Assembly: GCA_937899895.1 (NCBI GenBank)
Contig: CALBQR010000058.1
Location: 1 to 64,000 of the forward strand
Length of the DNA stretch: 64,000 nucleotides
Direction: 5' to 3'
DNA from: an uncultured Alistipes sp.
GTDB lineage: Bacteria; Bacteroidota; Bacteroidia; Bacteroidales; Rikenellaceae
In this document: positions 34,990 through 42,864 of the stretch, in pieces
Layout: every line of letters begins with the position of its first letter
Position numbering within the stretch: position 1 is the first letter of the stretch
Notes under the pieces: model-generated
The model's database searches: none
Told to the model about the DNA's origin: nothing
Seen by the model: only the letters and a program-made list of their open reading frames with translations
Made by a program: the position numbers and the translations under genes

Positions 34990-35673
34990 TTATTGTTCGC
35001 GTTCGAGTAGTTTGTAACCAAAACCGTAGATTGCTTTTAGCTCGATCGAGGCATTTGCCGCATCGAGTTTGCGGCGAAGATTCTTCACTTGCGCATATAC
35101 AAAGTGGAAATTGTCGGCTTGATCGGCGTGGTCGCCCCATACGGCCTCGGCCAGAATGGCTTTGTCGATAAGGTGATTAGGTCGTTGCATAAAATATTGC
35201 AGGATAGTGAACTCTTTTTTAAGCAGCGAGAGTTCCTGCTCGCCAACAAATACGCGCGAAGAGTCGGGGTCTAATCGCACATTGCCCAATCGTAACGACA
35301 TATCGCCCCGTCCCTGACTGCGGCGAATAACACTGCGAATACGTGCAATAAGTTCGGCCAAATGGAACGGTTTTGGCAGGTAATCATCTGCGCCCTGCTC
35401 CAATCCGGCAATGCGGTCGTCAAGTGAATCGCGGGCCGATATAATGATTACATTATCGCGCTTGCGCATAGCTTTGAGTTGTTCGAGCAGTTTTAATCCG
35501 TTGCCATCGGGAAGCATTATGTCGAGTAGGATGCAATCATATTCGTATGCGGCAATTTTCGCTTCGCCTTCGGCAAAGTCGGATGCCGTTTCAACAATGA
35601 ATCGCTCTTGTTGAAGTGCTCGTTGCATTAGTTCGCGCAACGATGATTCGTCTTCGATGATAAGTATCTTCAT
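34990..35673 (-). CDS. OmpR-family response regulator
   Basis: 227 residues: receiver domain with phospho-acceptor Asp ~51 in ILLDIMLPDGNG and conserved Lys in LPKPF, then a winged-helix DNA-binding domain ending in FVYAQVKNLRRKLD and IYGFGYKL. First gene of the operon with the histidine kinase. Confidence 0.95.
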   Translation of the reverse strand: MKILIIEDESSLRELMQRALQQERFIVETASDFAEGEAKIAAYEYDCILLDIMLPDGNGLKLLEQLKAMRKRDNVIIISARDSLDDRIAGLEQGADDYLPKPFHLAELIARIRSVIRRSQGRGDMSLRLGNVRLDPDSSRVFVGEQELSLLKKEFTILQYFMQRPNHLIDKAILAEAVWGDHADQADNFHFVYAQVKNLRRKLDAANASIELKAIYGFGYKLLEREQ

Positions 35674-35701
35674 ATTACAAAAGTATGGCGCGATTTTGTA
35701 G

Positions 35702-35732
35702 CAAAGTTAAAATGTAGCTCAATAGGCTCAAA
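35702..35732 (-). promoter_or_regulatory. Promoter of the two-component operon
   Basis: TAACTTTG (35709-35702) with TTTG (35732-35729) at 19-bp spacing on the minus strand. A second possible -7 box, TACTTTTG (35685-35678), would give a leaderless mRNA. Confidence 0.65.
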
Positions 35733-35759
35733 AATAATAAATTTTTTTCGATATTTTAC

Positions 35760-35767
35760 TATCTTTG
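35760..35767 (+). promoter_or_regulatory. -7 box of the serine deaminase gene
   Basis: TATCTTTG 23 bp upstream of the ATG; divergent to the response-regulator promoter. Confidence 0.5.
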
Positions 35768-35790
35768 CAAACCATTTAGAGATTAAAGCA

Positions 35791-37002
35791 ATGGAATCAC
35801 TTAAAGAGTTATATAAAATTGGACACGGTCCATCGAGCAGTCATACAATGGGCCCGTTTAAGGCAGCAACACTTTTCGCGGAGCGGTATCCCGATGCCGA
35901 GGCTTTCCGCGTAACCCTATATGGCAGTTTGGCGGCAACGGGCAAGGGGCACTTGACCGATCAGGCCATTCTCAATGCAATGACGCCGACGGCTCCGACC
36001 GAAATTCTTTGGGAGCCGGAGACGGTTCTTCCGCGCCATACCAACGGAATGTATTTCGAGGCATTGTCGAGTGGTGAGGTAGTTGGTTCGTGGCACGCTT
36101 ACAGTATTGGTGGTGGTACGATCGTCGATGACGGAACGGCAATCACTCTGCGCGAGGATGTGTATCCGATGAGTCGTATCGGCGATATCCTCGATTGGTG
36201 CGTGAGTAATGGCCGCGACTTTTGGGAGTATGTCGAAGAGTGCGAGAGTAGCGATATCTGGGATCATCTGCGCGAGGTGTGGCATACGATGTGTGATGCC
36301 ATTGAGCGCGGTTTGAATAATGAGGGCGTATTGCCCGGTGGTCTTGGCGTTAAGCGCAAGGCCTCGACCTATTATGTCAAAGCGACAGGTTATCGCGACA
36401 GTCTTCAAAGTCGCGGTAGGATATATGCTTACGCATTGGCGACCTCGGAGGAGAATGCTGCGGGTGGCGTGATTGTAACGGCTCCGACCTGTGGGTCAAG
36501 TGGTGTGCTGCCGGCCGTATTGTACCACCTTTACAAGACTCGCGATTTCCGTGAGATTCGTATTCTGCGTGCATTGGCAACGGCAGGTCTGTTTGGCAAT
36601 GTGGTTAAGACCAATGCTTCGGTGTCGGGTGCAGAGGTTGGCTGCCAGGGTGAGGTTGGCGTGGCTTGTGCAATGGCAGCTGCGGCCGCGTGTCAGCTCT
36701 TCGGTGGAACTCCTTCGCAGATTGAGTATGCTGCCGAGATGGCTTTGGAGCATCACTTGGGCTTGACGTGCGATCCTGTGTGTGGTTTGGTGCAGGTGCC
36801 CTGTATCGAACGTAATGCAGTAGCGGCGGCGCGTGCTTTGGACGCGAATATCTATGCTACATACTCTGACGGTAATCATAGTGTGAGCTTTGACCACGTT
36901 GTCGAGGTGATGAAACAGACGGGCCACGATCTGCCGAGCCTTTATAAAGAGACATCAACGGGTGGTCTTGCCAAAGAGTTGGGCTGTCGTTTGCCGCGAT
37001 AG
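35791..37002 (+). CDS. sdaA: L-serine ammonia-lyase (single-chain, iron-sulfur)
   Basis: Converts L-serine to pyruvate and ammonia using a [4Fe-4S] cluster. 403 residues with the beta and alpha domains fused. N-terminal GHGPSSSHTMGPF is diagnostic; later TAPTCGSSGVLPAVLY and GLTCDPVCGLVQVPCIERNA hold the cluster cysteines. Single gene with its own promoter and terminator. Confidence 0.96.
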   Translation: MESLKELYKIGHGPSSSHTMGPFKAATLFAERYPDAEAFRVTLYGSLAATGKGHLTDQAILNAMTPTAPTEILWEPETVLPRHTNGMYFEALSSGEVVGSWHAYSIGGGTIVDDGTAITLREDVYPMSRIGDILDWCVSNGRDFWEYVEECESSDIWDHLREVWHTMCDAIERGLNNEGVLPGGLGVKRKASTYYVKATGYRDSLQSRGRIYAYALATSEENAAGGVIVTAPTCGSSGVLPAVLYHLYKTRDFREIRILRALATAGLFGNVVKTNASVSGAEVGCQGEVGVACAMAAAAACQLFGGTPSQIEYAAEMALEHHLGLTCDPVCGLVQVPCIERNAVAAARALDANIYATYSDGNHSVSFDHVVEVMKQTGHDLPSLYKETSTGGLAKELGCRLPR

Positions 37003-37027
37003 CAGATCGAGTGCAGATGTGTTTTTT

Positions 37028-37065
37028 AGCGGGGAGTCGTTTGAACGGCTCTCCGCTTTATTTAT
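37028..37065 (+). terminator. Terminator of sdaA
   Basis: AGCGGGGAG arm pairs with CTCTCCGCT, ending TTTATTTAT. Confidence 0.7.
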
Positions 37066-37073
37066 GGCTTGTT

Positions 37074-37439
37074 TTACGACTTACGTAATGTCTTAAACGA
37101 GAGAATATGAATGGTGATAGCCATCGCCAAAACAGCTAACGCAATGCGTAGCCATATCGGCTCAACCACCTCCACAATGCAGTAACCCATAGTCAGCCAC
37201 AGCAGACTGACCGAGACAATTTTGGCACGTAAGGGGATTGCTCGATATTCGCGGAAATTTCGGATATAGGTACCTAACTGCGGGTGGTTTAGCAACCATT
37301 CGTATAGTTGTGGTGATGAACGGAAATAGAGTGCTGCCGCTAACAATAGTAGGGGTGTGGTGGGTAACAATGGCACAAAGATTCCAATGACACCCAACGC
37401 AAGTGAGATAGACCCCAATATGATTAGTAGCGTTTTCAT
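37074..37439 (-). CDS. DUF454 (YbaN-like) inner membrane protein
   Basis: 121 residues from ATG 37439 (MKTLLIILGSISLALGVIG). Early motif GVIGIFVPLLPTTPLLLLAA followed by RSSPQLYEWLLNHPQLG is the DUF454/YbaN signature; three to four membrane segments. No biochemical role is established for the family. Convergent with sdaA; nothing downstream in the operon. Confidence 0.9.
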   Translation of the reverse strand: MKTLLIILGSISLALGVIGIFVPLLPTTPLLLLAAALYFRSSPQLYEWLLNHPQLGTYIRNFREYRAIPLRAKIVSVSLLWLTMGYCIVEVVEPIWLRIALAVLAMAITIHILSFKTLRKS

Positions 37440-37561
37440 CGAGGCAAATGTATGCAAAAAATATGAAAAGCCACAAGCAGGCGTGGCGGGCAATAAAATT
37501 ACTTCGTTTTACGTTAATATATATGTTCCCAGATAGATTGTGCGGGTGTTCCCTTATCGGA

Positions 37562-37598
37562 CAATAGCGCGCGTTGGTATAAAACTATTGCGCTATTG
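37562..37598. repeat. Inverted repeat upstream of the AraC-type gene
   Basis: CAATAGCGC (37562-37570) / GCGCTATTG (37590-37598), perfect 9-bp arms, 19-bp spacer, about 28 bp upstream of the regulator's -33 element. It could be an operator or a transcript hairpin; there is no T-tail. Confidence 0.5.
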
Positions 37599-37625
37599 GT
37601 GGAAAGGTCGAAATATTTAATGCTG

Positions 37626-37658
37626 ATTGTTGCGATTTGGGAATTATTAATACATTTG
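37626..37658 (+). promoter_or_regulatory. Promoter of the AraC-type regulator
   Basis: ATTG (37626-37629), 21 bp, TACATTTG (37651-37658). Confidence 0.6.
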
Positions 37659-37689
37659 CATTTGTAAAAAAGTCTAAAATCAAATAACT

Positions 37690-38586
37690 ATGGAAAAGGA
37701 GCTGGTTGAATTATCGGTGCCGCAGATTAAGGAACTTGTGGGCTATAAGGACAATCTTGACGATTTTTATGTCTTTCGTACTTCGAGTGGTGATCAATTC
37801 CTTGAAGGTCGCACTTTGCGAATAAAGGCATTTACTGTTGTGCTTTGCACTGACGGTATGGAGAATGGTTCGGTGAATCTTCGAGATGTGAGCATCAACA
37901 AAGGCTCGTTGTTGATGTCGTTTCCAAGCAACGTGTTGAAGATCGAGAACGGCTACCCTCGCGCGATAGTACGCGGCATAACTCTCTCGCAGGATTTTAT
38001 GCAGATGATGCACGTCGATATTAAGAACTCGTTGCCGCTGTTTATGCGTCTGGCATATAATCCGTTGATCAGTCTGACCCAGAAGCAACAAGAGGATATC
38101 GAACGTTATTTCGATCTATTGGAAAATATCTCCACAAATGACAACCTGGTCCATCGCGATCAGATTGTACGTGGTCTGTTGATGGCGATGTTCTACCATA
38201 TTAGCGATCTGTATGAGCAGAGTCCGCAAATAACCGACGAGAAAGAGCGTTCGGTGCGTAATCGCCGTGAAGAGTATTTTGCAAAGTTTATTGCGCTGCT
38301 TACAGAGAATTTCAGACGCGAGCGAGCTGTTGGCTTCTATGCCGAGCAGATGTGCGTAACGCCCAAGTATCTTTCGTTGTTGATCAAAGATTTTAGTGGA
38401 AAATCGGCCGCTGAATGGATTGATAACTACGTGATTACCGAGGCAAAAACTCTGCTGCGATACTCGACGATGAGTATTCAGGAGGTGGCCTATACACTCA
38501 ACTTCTCCTCGCAGTCGTTCTTCGGCAAGTATTTCAAACATTTGACCGGAATGTCGCCCAGCGAATATAAGCTGTCGGGTAAATAG
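37690..38586 (+). CDS. AraC family transcriptional regulator
   Basis: 298 residues. N-terminal sensor region with cupin-like strands (about 1-180) and a C-terminal double helix-turn-helix: RERAVGFYAEQMCVTPKYLS and IQEVAYTLNFSSQSFFGKYFKHLTGMSPSEYK, the usual AraC signature. Monocistronic. Neighbours (DUF454, carboxynorspermidine dehydrogenase) are not obviously its targets. The inducer is unknown. Confidence 0.93.
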   Translation: MEKELVELSVPQIKELVGYKDNLDDFYVFRTSSGDQFLEGRTLRIKAFTVVLCTDGMENGSVNLRDVSINKGSLLMSFPSNVLKIENGYPRAIVRGITLSQDFMQMMHVDIKNSLPLFMRLAYNPLISLTQKQQEDIERYFDLLENISTNDNLVHRDQIVRGLLMAMFYHISDLYEQSPQITDEKERSVRNRREEYFAKFIALLTENFRRERAVGFYAEQMCVTPKYLSLLIKDFSGKSAAEWIDNYVITEAKTLLRYSTMSIQEVAYTLNFSSQSFFGKYFKHLTGMSPSEYKLSGK

Positions 38587-38604
38587 CCTCAAAAGCAAAC
38601 CAAT

Positions 38605-38648
38605 GCAAAAGGCCGTCTTCCTCACAATGGGAAGACGCCTTTGCTTTG
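38605..38648. terminator. Terminator between the AraC gene and the dehydrogenase gene
   Basis: GCAAAAGGCCGTCTTCC arm pairs imperfectly with GGGAAGACGCCTTTGC; convergent genes on both sides. Confidence 0.8.
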
Positions 38649-38661
38649 TGATCGAGTCTGA

Positions 38662-39852
38662 CTACAACTCGATATCAACATCGAACAGCTCGTGCCAAGG
38701 CAGACCCTGCTCGCCCAGCTCGGCCAGGAACGGATCGGGATCGAACTCCTCAACATTGAATACGCCTGCACCGCGCCACAGACCCTTTGCCCACATCGAT
38801 GCACCCAACGCAGCGGGAACGCCCGTAGTGAAGCTGACAGCCTGCGTACCCGTCTCCTCGAAAGCCTTCTCGTGGTCGCAGTTGTTGTAGATATAGTAGG
38901 TGCGCTCCTTGCCGTCCTTGATACCGCGAATACGGCAACCGATCGAGGTCTGTCCGTGATAGTTTGCACCGAGCGACTTGGGATCGGGCAGAACAGCCTT
39001 CAAGAACTGAATAGGAACGATCTCAACGCCATTGTAAATAATAGGATCGATACGTGCCATACCGATATTCTGGATCACGCGCAGGTGGGTCAGATACTCC
39101 TGACCGAAGGTCATCCAGAAACGTGCGCGCTTGATGGTGGGGTAGTTCTTCACGAGCGACTCCAACTCCTCGTGATAGATCAGATACGACTCACGCTCAC
39201 CAATTTCGGGATAGTTCAGCGGCTTGTGAATCTCGTGCGGCTCGGTTACAACCCATTTGCCATTCTCCCAATAACGACCCTTCTGCGTAACCTCACGAAT
39301 ATTGATTTCGGGGTTGAAGTTGGTGGCGAATGCCATACCGTGATTACCTGCGTTGCAATCAACAATATCCAAATAGTGAATCTCGTCAAAGTGGTGTTTT
39401 GCTGCGTATGCGGTGAAAATTGCCGTTACACCCGGATCGAAACCGCAACCCAAGATAGCCGTCAAACCCTTTTCGCGGAAACGCTCCTGATAAGCCCACT
39501 GCCACGAATACTCAAACTTCGCCTCATCTTTGGGCTCATAGTTCGCCGTATCGAGATAGTTGGCGTTGCACTCCAAGCAAGCGTCCATAATTGTCAGATC
39601 CTGATAGGGGAGAGCCACGTTGATTACGATATCGGGCTTGTACTCCTTCATCAGCGCAACCAATTCGGGCACGCTGTCGGCATCAACCTGTGCCGTCTTT
39701 ACACGACCGCCACCGATCTGCTCGGCAACAGCATCACACTTCGATTTAGTACGGCTTGCGAGCATTACATCCGTGAAAACGGGATTAGCCGCAACCTTCT
39801 GGGTTACAACGGTGCCGACACCGCCTGCACCGATAATCAGAGCTTTACACAT
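38662..39852 (-). CDS. Carboxynorspermidine dehydrogenase (saccharopine dehydrogenase family)
   Basis: 396 residues. N-terminal Rossmann motif IIGAGGVGTVV; NVALPYQDLTIMDACLECNANYLDTANYEP and AILGCGFDPGVTAIF are typical of the CANSDH/Lys1-like branch. The enzyme condenses aspartate semialdehyde with a diamine (putrescine or diaminopropane) to carboxy(nor)spermidine. The matching decarboxylase, nspC, is at 46954-48084, which strongly supports polyamine synthesis rather than lysine metabolism. Own promoter upstream. Confidence 0.9.
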   Translation of the reverse strand: MCKALIIGAGGVGTVVTQKVAANPVFTDVMLASRTKSKCDAVAEQIGGGRVKTAQVDADSVPELVALMKEYKPDIVINVALPYQDLTIMDACLECNANYLDTANYEPKDEAKFEYSWQWAYQERFREKGLTAILGCGFDPGVTAIFTAYAAKHHFDEIHYLDIVDCNAGNHGMAFATNFNPEINIREVTQKGRYWENGKWVVTEPHEIHKPLNYPEIGERESYLIYHEELESLVKNYPTIKRARFWMTFGQEYLTHLRVIQNIGMARIDPIIYNGVEIVPIQFLKAVLPDPKSLGANYHGQTSIGCRIRGIKDGKERTYYIYNNCDHEKAFEETGTQAVSFTTGVPAALGASMWAKGLWRGAGVFNVEEFDPDPFLAELGEQGLPWHELFDVDIEL

Positions 39853-39888
39853 AAGTCTATCTTTTTGTTTGTTGTTTTCTTATCTTGG

Positions 39889-39919
39889 CAAATATACTTA
39901 ATTTATTTCAGACTACAAA
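39889..39919 (-). promoter_or_regulatory. Promoter of the carboxynorspermidine dehydrogenase gene
   Basis: TATATTTG (39896-39889) with TTTG (39919-39916), 19 bp apart on the minus strand. Confidence 0.7.
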
Positions 39920-39996
39920 CGGGTGTGCCCAATTTTATAAAAGAAGACCTAAAAACACACTTCGTAATGCCGTTTAATAAAAAAATAGGGGAATAA

Positions 39997-40028
39997 TTTG
40001 GGTATGTGGAAAATAGTTTATACATTTG
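39997..40028 (+). promoter_or_regulatory. Promoter of tRNA-Lys
   Basis: TTTG (39997-40000), 20 bp, TACATTTG (40021-40028): complete consensus. Confidence 0.75.
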
Positions 40029-40070
40029 CACCACCAAAAATCGAGGTTACGACCACGAGAGTATGGCGAT

Positions 40071-40143
40071 GATCCGGTAGCTCAGTCGGTAGAGCACAAC
40101 ACTTTTAATGTTGGGGTCCCGGGTTCGAGCCCCGGCCGGATCA
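40071..40143 (+). tRNA. tRNA-Lys (anticodon TTT)
   Basis: 73-nt cloverleaf: acceptor GATCCGG/CCGGATC, anticodon stem CAACA/TGTTG with loop CTTTTAA (TTT at 40104-40106), T arm CCGGGTTCGAGCCCCGG, discriminator A; CCA not encoded. Confidence 0.96.
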
Positions 40144-40152
40144 CCTGATAAT

Positions 40153-40188
40153 ATCTCTGATAATCACACGATTATCGGAGATTTTTTT
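40153..40188 (+). terminator. Terminator of tRNA-Lys
   Basis: ATCTC/GAGAT and GATAATC/GATTATC stem, followed by seven T. Confidence 0.85.
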
Positions 40189-40333
40189 GTTTTGTGGTAT
40201 ATCTCATTTTGCTCTGGAACTTTTCCAAATAGCGAGCCATTTAGCTTTTTGAGGGGTGAGATTTTTCTTCATCTATATTTTATTTTTTTTCACATTTTTT
40301 GTGTGAGGAGTGAACAAGTCGAGAAATTTTTAC

Positions 40334-40341
40334 TATCTTTG
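40334..40341 (+). promoter_or_regulatory. -7 box of the riboswitch transcript
   Basis: TATCTTTG ends 5 bp before the first paired base of the aptamer, so transcription should begin at the P1 helix. The -33 box is weak. Confidence 0.6.
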
Positions 40342-40345
40342 TCAT

Positions 40346-40534
40346 TGCACACGGAGCTTTGAGCGACTGCACGTCGCAAAAAGTGAAAAGGGAATCGGGT
40401 GTAAATCCCGAACAATGCCTGTTGCTGTGAGTTCTATTTCTCGCGTGAGAAATTGAGGTTGATCGCTCTCTTTGCCACTGGTGAAAACTGGGAAGGCGCG
40501 ATCGGCGGAACAAGTCAGAAGACCTGCCTGTGCA
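40346..40534 (+). ncRNA. Cobalamin (AdoCbl-type) riboswitch aptamer
   Basis: The B12 box AGTCAGAAGACCTGCC lies at 40513-40528. Upstream are the other conserved blocks: AAAAGGGAA with GGGTGTAAATCCC, the GCCTGTTGCTGTGA segment and GCCACTGG...GGGAAGGCGC. The outer P1 helix TGCACA (40346-40351) / TGTGCA (40529-40534) closes the element. It controls the lipoprotein gene downstream, through the terminator at 40721-40765. Confidence 0.93.
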
Positions 40535-40720
40535 TACGTGGATTTTATGCCTGCAGGACTACGGGTAAGAATCAAGACAATGTTTTAGCCGTAGTTCCCA
40601 TACTTCGTTGCCCATCGAGTTTGCTCTCGTTGCCACATTATATATATGTGCGAGAAATGTTCGTGGTCATTAGTCGGCCAAAATCGCAGTTTTGAGTCTT
40701 AAACAAACTTTTTCAGAGTT

Positions 40721-40765
40721 GTCGTATCCTATTAGGCATTGCCCGAAGGTACGACTTTATTTTTT
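40721..40765 (+). terminator. Riboswitch expression-platform terminator
   Basis: GTCGTATCC (40721-40729) pairs with GGTACGAC (40748-40755), one bulge, followed by TTTATTTTTT, ending 25 bp before the start codon. It fits transcription termination when B12 is bound (inference). The 186 bp between aptamer and terminator hold no gene. Confidence 0.75.
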
Positions 40766-40790
40766 GTTTAATACTTAAAACTAAATGTTT

Positions 40791-41906
40791 ATGAAAAGAT
40801 TTTTTACTTTTTTGGCAGTTGCGCTGATTGGCGTAACGATGACGGGCTGTTATGATGACTCGGACCTGTGGGGCGAGATCGACAACCTTAAAGAGCAAGT
40901 TCAGGCGAATAGCGAGGATATTGCTACGCTGTCATCTCTGATTGATGCTCTGAATAAGGGCAAGGTGATTATGGGTACCGAGCAGACCGAAAATGGCTAC
41001 AAATTGATGTTCAGCGACGGGTCGAGCTTGGAGATAAAGAATGGCACTAACGGTGCTGATGGTGATTCGTTCTTCGTTTCGATCGAGGAGACCGATACGA
41101 CGGTGATAATTACGCTGGCCGACGGCCGTGTGATTACGATTCCGAAGGTCGAGATTCGCACGCTGACCTTTGAAGATGCAGATGTAAAGTTTGCATCGTA
41201 TGCGATCCCTGGTTGTGGATATCCTATTGAGAAGTGGTCGGATCTGATTGACGATCCGCAGTATGGCGGTCCGCTACTCTACAACGATTATAGCTATACG
41301 GGTTATGAGTGGCACGATGCCGGCAATACTGAATTGGCGTCGGGTATTATCGACGGTGGTGCATATTGGAGCGGTGGCCACGCAATTTCAAATTATTTTA
41401 TGGAGGACTACACCGTGGCGAGCTATGAAACCCAACTCTCGATCTCGACCGGTTCGGTAGAGGGTGCAGGCCACGATGGCTCGAAGAACTTCTGCGTGCA
41501 GAATGGTTATGTCGATGATAAGTCGTGGAAAACCGTTGTCCCCTATTTCTATTTTGCTGATAATGTGGAGCGTGTAGTTGATCATATGTACGTTACCAAT
41601 ACCAGCTACGTGTATAATTCGTTGGCAAATGGCGATGGTTTCTCGACTCCTGCGGGCGATGATACGTGGTATAAGATTGTTGCAACGGGTTATGATGTAG
41701 AGGGTAACGTAACGGCAACGACCGAGTTTATGCTTTGCGACGGTAAGGACAAGATTGTAAATGAGTGGACAAAGTTCGATTTGGCGTGCTTGGGTAAAGT
41801 CGCAAAGATTACGTTTAATATTGTAGGTAGCGATGATTTGAGTGGCGATTATGGCTTGAATTGCCCCGCATATTTTGCGTATGACGATGTAGCTGTACGC
41901 TTCTAA
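40791..41906 (+). CDS. DUF4465 surface lipoprotein, B12-riboswitch controlled (BtuH-like candidate)
   Basis: 371 residues. Lipoprotein signal with lipobox TMTGC, then an acidic stretch (YDDSD) that fits the Bacteroidetes lipoprotein surface-export signal, a coiled coil (about 25-60), a DUF4988-like strand region (DGSSLEIKNGTNGADG), and a C-terminal DUF4465 domain (about 130-371). From memory, DUF4465-type lipoproteins of gut Bacteroidetes were reported as surface B12-binding proteins (BtuH). The riboswitch supports a cobalamin role. No btuB or other transport gene is adjacent. An in-frame ATG at 40785 is an alternative start. Confidence 0.85.
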   Translation: MKRFFTFLAVALIGVTMTGCYDDSDLWGEIDNLKEQVQANSEDIATLSSLIDALNKGKVIMGTEQTENGYKLMFSDGSSLEIKNGTNGADGDSFFVSIEETDTTVIITLADGRVITIPKVEIRTLTFEDADVKFASYAIPGCGYPIEKWSDLIDDPQYGGPLLYNDYSYTGYEWHDAGNTELASGIIDGGAYWSGGHAISNYFMEDYTVASYETQLSISTGSVEGAGHDGSKNFCVQNGYVDDKSWKTVVPYFYFADNVERVVDHMYVTNTSYVYNSLANGDGFSTPAGDDTWYKIVATGYDVEGNVTATTEFMLCDGKDKIVNEWTKFDLACLGKVAKITFNIVGSDDLSGDYGLNCPAYFAYDDVAVRF

Positions 41907-41987
41907 TGACAACGATGACGGTCGTCAGCATTTGAATTAACTTTGTATTTGCCAGATATATAGCTTCTGGCGGCCTTCATCGAAAAG

Positions 41988-42022
41988 GGTAGCGACATCG
42001 TGAGGGTGTCGCTATCTTTTTA
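41988..42022 (+). terminator. Terminator of the DUF4465 gene
   Basis: TAGCGACA (41990-41997) / TGTCGCTA (42007-42014) followed by a T-rich tail. Confidence 0.85.
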
Positions 42023-42036
42023 TTTTCGATTTAGTC

Positions 42037-42048
42037 GGTCGCGAGTTC
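42037..42048 (+). repeat. Inverted copy of tRNA-Asp T-arm sequence
   Basis: GGTCGCGAGTTC here is the exact complement of GAACTCGCGACC at 42120-42131 inside tRNA-Asp, giving a 12-bp inverted repeat. The similarity to the tRNA continues weakly for about seven more bases. Confidence 0.5.
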
Positions 42049-42068
42049 AAGACCCAATGTATATAAAC

Positions 42069-42098
42069 AAAAAAGCCCGAAGATTTTTCTTCGGACTT
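42069..42098 (-). terminator. Terminator of tRNA-Asp
   Basis: AGTCCGAAGA / TCTTCGGGCT stem with one mismatch and a T-run, on the minus strand just after the tRNA. Confidence 0.8.
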
Positions 42099-42102
42099 TC
42101 TG

Positions 42103-42176
42103 CGGTATGGACGAGACTCGAACTCGCGACCTCCTGCGTGACAGGCAGGCATTCTAACCAGCTGAACTACCACACC
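42103..42176 (-). tRNA. tRNA-Asp (anticodon GTC)
   Basis: 74-nt cloverleaf on the minus strand: acceptor GGTGTGG/CCATACC with one G-U pair, anticodon stem CCTGC/GCAGG with loop CTGTCAC, T arm CGCGAGTTCGAGTCTCG, discriminator G, CCA not encoded. Confidence 0.95.
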
Positions 42177-42195
42177 GTTTTGCTGTTTGCGAGTG

Positions 42196-42226
42196 CAAAA
42201 GTAATACAAATTTTGCAAATTGCAAA
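42196..42226 (-). promoter_or_regulatory. Promoter of tRNA-Asp
   Basis: TACTTTTG (42203-42196) with TTTG (42226-42223), 19 bp, minus strand. Confidence 0.7.
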
Positions 42227-42263
42227 CCTAACTGCAATTTTTTTGCGCTTTTCTGCTGTTTCG

Positions 42264-42295
42264 ATTGCAATTTTCGCGCTGTTTTACTACATTTG
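42264..42295 (+). promoter_or_regulatory. Promoter of the DUF805 gene
   Basis: ATTG (42264-42267), 20 bp, TACATTTG (42288-42295); divergent to the tRNA-Asp promoter. Confidence 0.65.
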
Positions 42296-42331
42296 TATAA
42301 TAGCAATAGGCCTAATTTGAATATTACAGAA

Positions 42332-42829
42332 ATGAAAAATTATCTCAACTTTTGGAAACAATCATTTAATTATAGCGGCACACTCGGCCGTAGCCAATAT
42401 TGGACAGCTATTTGCGTATCGTTGTGGATCACAATACTTTTTGTGGCATTGGATGTATTTCTGCTTAACAATATTGCCCCCATTCCGTTTATGGCCGGCG
42501 GTATATTTGTGATAATCAGTCTCATCCCAACGCTCGCGGCAACGGTACGTCGTCTGCACGATACCTCGCGCAGCGGTTGGTGGTTGCTCGTTTCGTTGAT
42601 ACCCGTTATTGGTCAGTTGCTGATGATCACATATCTGGCACAGCGCGCAACGGCCGAGGAAGAGTATGAAAATCGAGGTTTCGGCACGATGGAGGTTGAT
42701 GAAGAGTTTGATCCGGAGGAGGTCTATGGTAAAGATTTCTGGAACGTAGAAGAGGAGGCTGTTGCCGAAGGAGAGAGTGAGGGCGAGGCGTTGAGCGTCG
42801 AGAATCACATCCCTGGCAAGATATTCTAA
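42332..42829 (+). CDS. DUF805 small inner membrane protein
   Basis: 165 residues from ATG 42332. Starts MKNYLNFWKQSFNYSGTLGRSQYW, the DUF805 signature (aromatic-rich N-terminus, GR.EYW-like), followed by hydrophobic segments and VRRLHDTSRSGWW; the tail after residue 105 is very acidic. The family is widespread and uncharacterised. Monocistronic. Confidence 0.9.
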   Translation: MKNYLNFWKQSFNYSGTLGRSQYWTAICVSLWITILFVALDVFLLNNIAPIPFMAGGIFVIISLIPTLAATVRRLHDTSRSGWWLLVSLIPVIGQLLMITYLAQRATAEEEYENRGFGTMEVDEEFDPEEVYGKDFWNVEEEAVAEGESEGEALSVENHIPGKIF

Positions 42830-42864
42830 ACACTTAAACAACAATTGATTAGCGGGCTTAAATC

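Noticed and set aside
40201..40333. Possible gene between tRNA-Lys and the riboswitch
   Set aside because: AT-rich with no convincing start, ribosome site or domain; treated as spacer.
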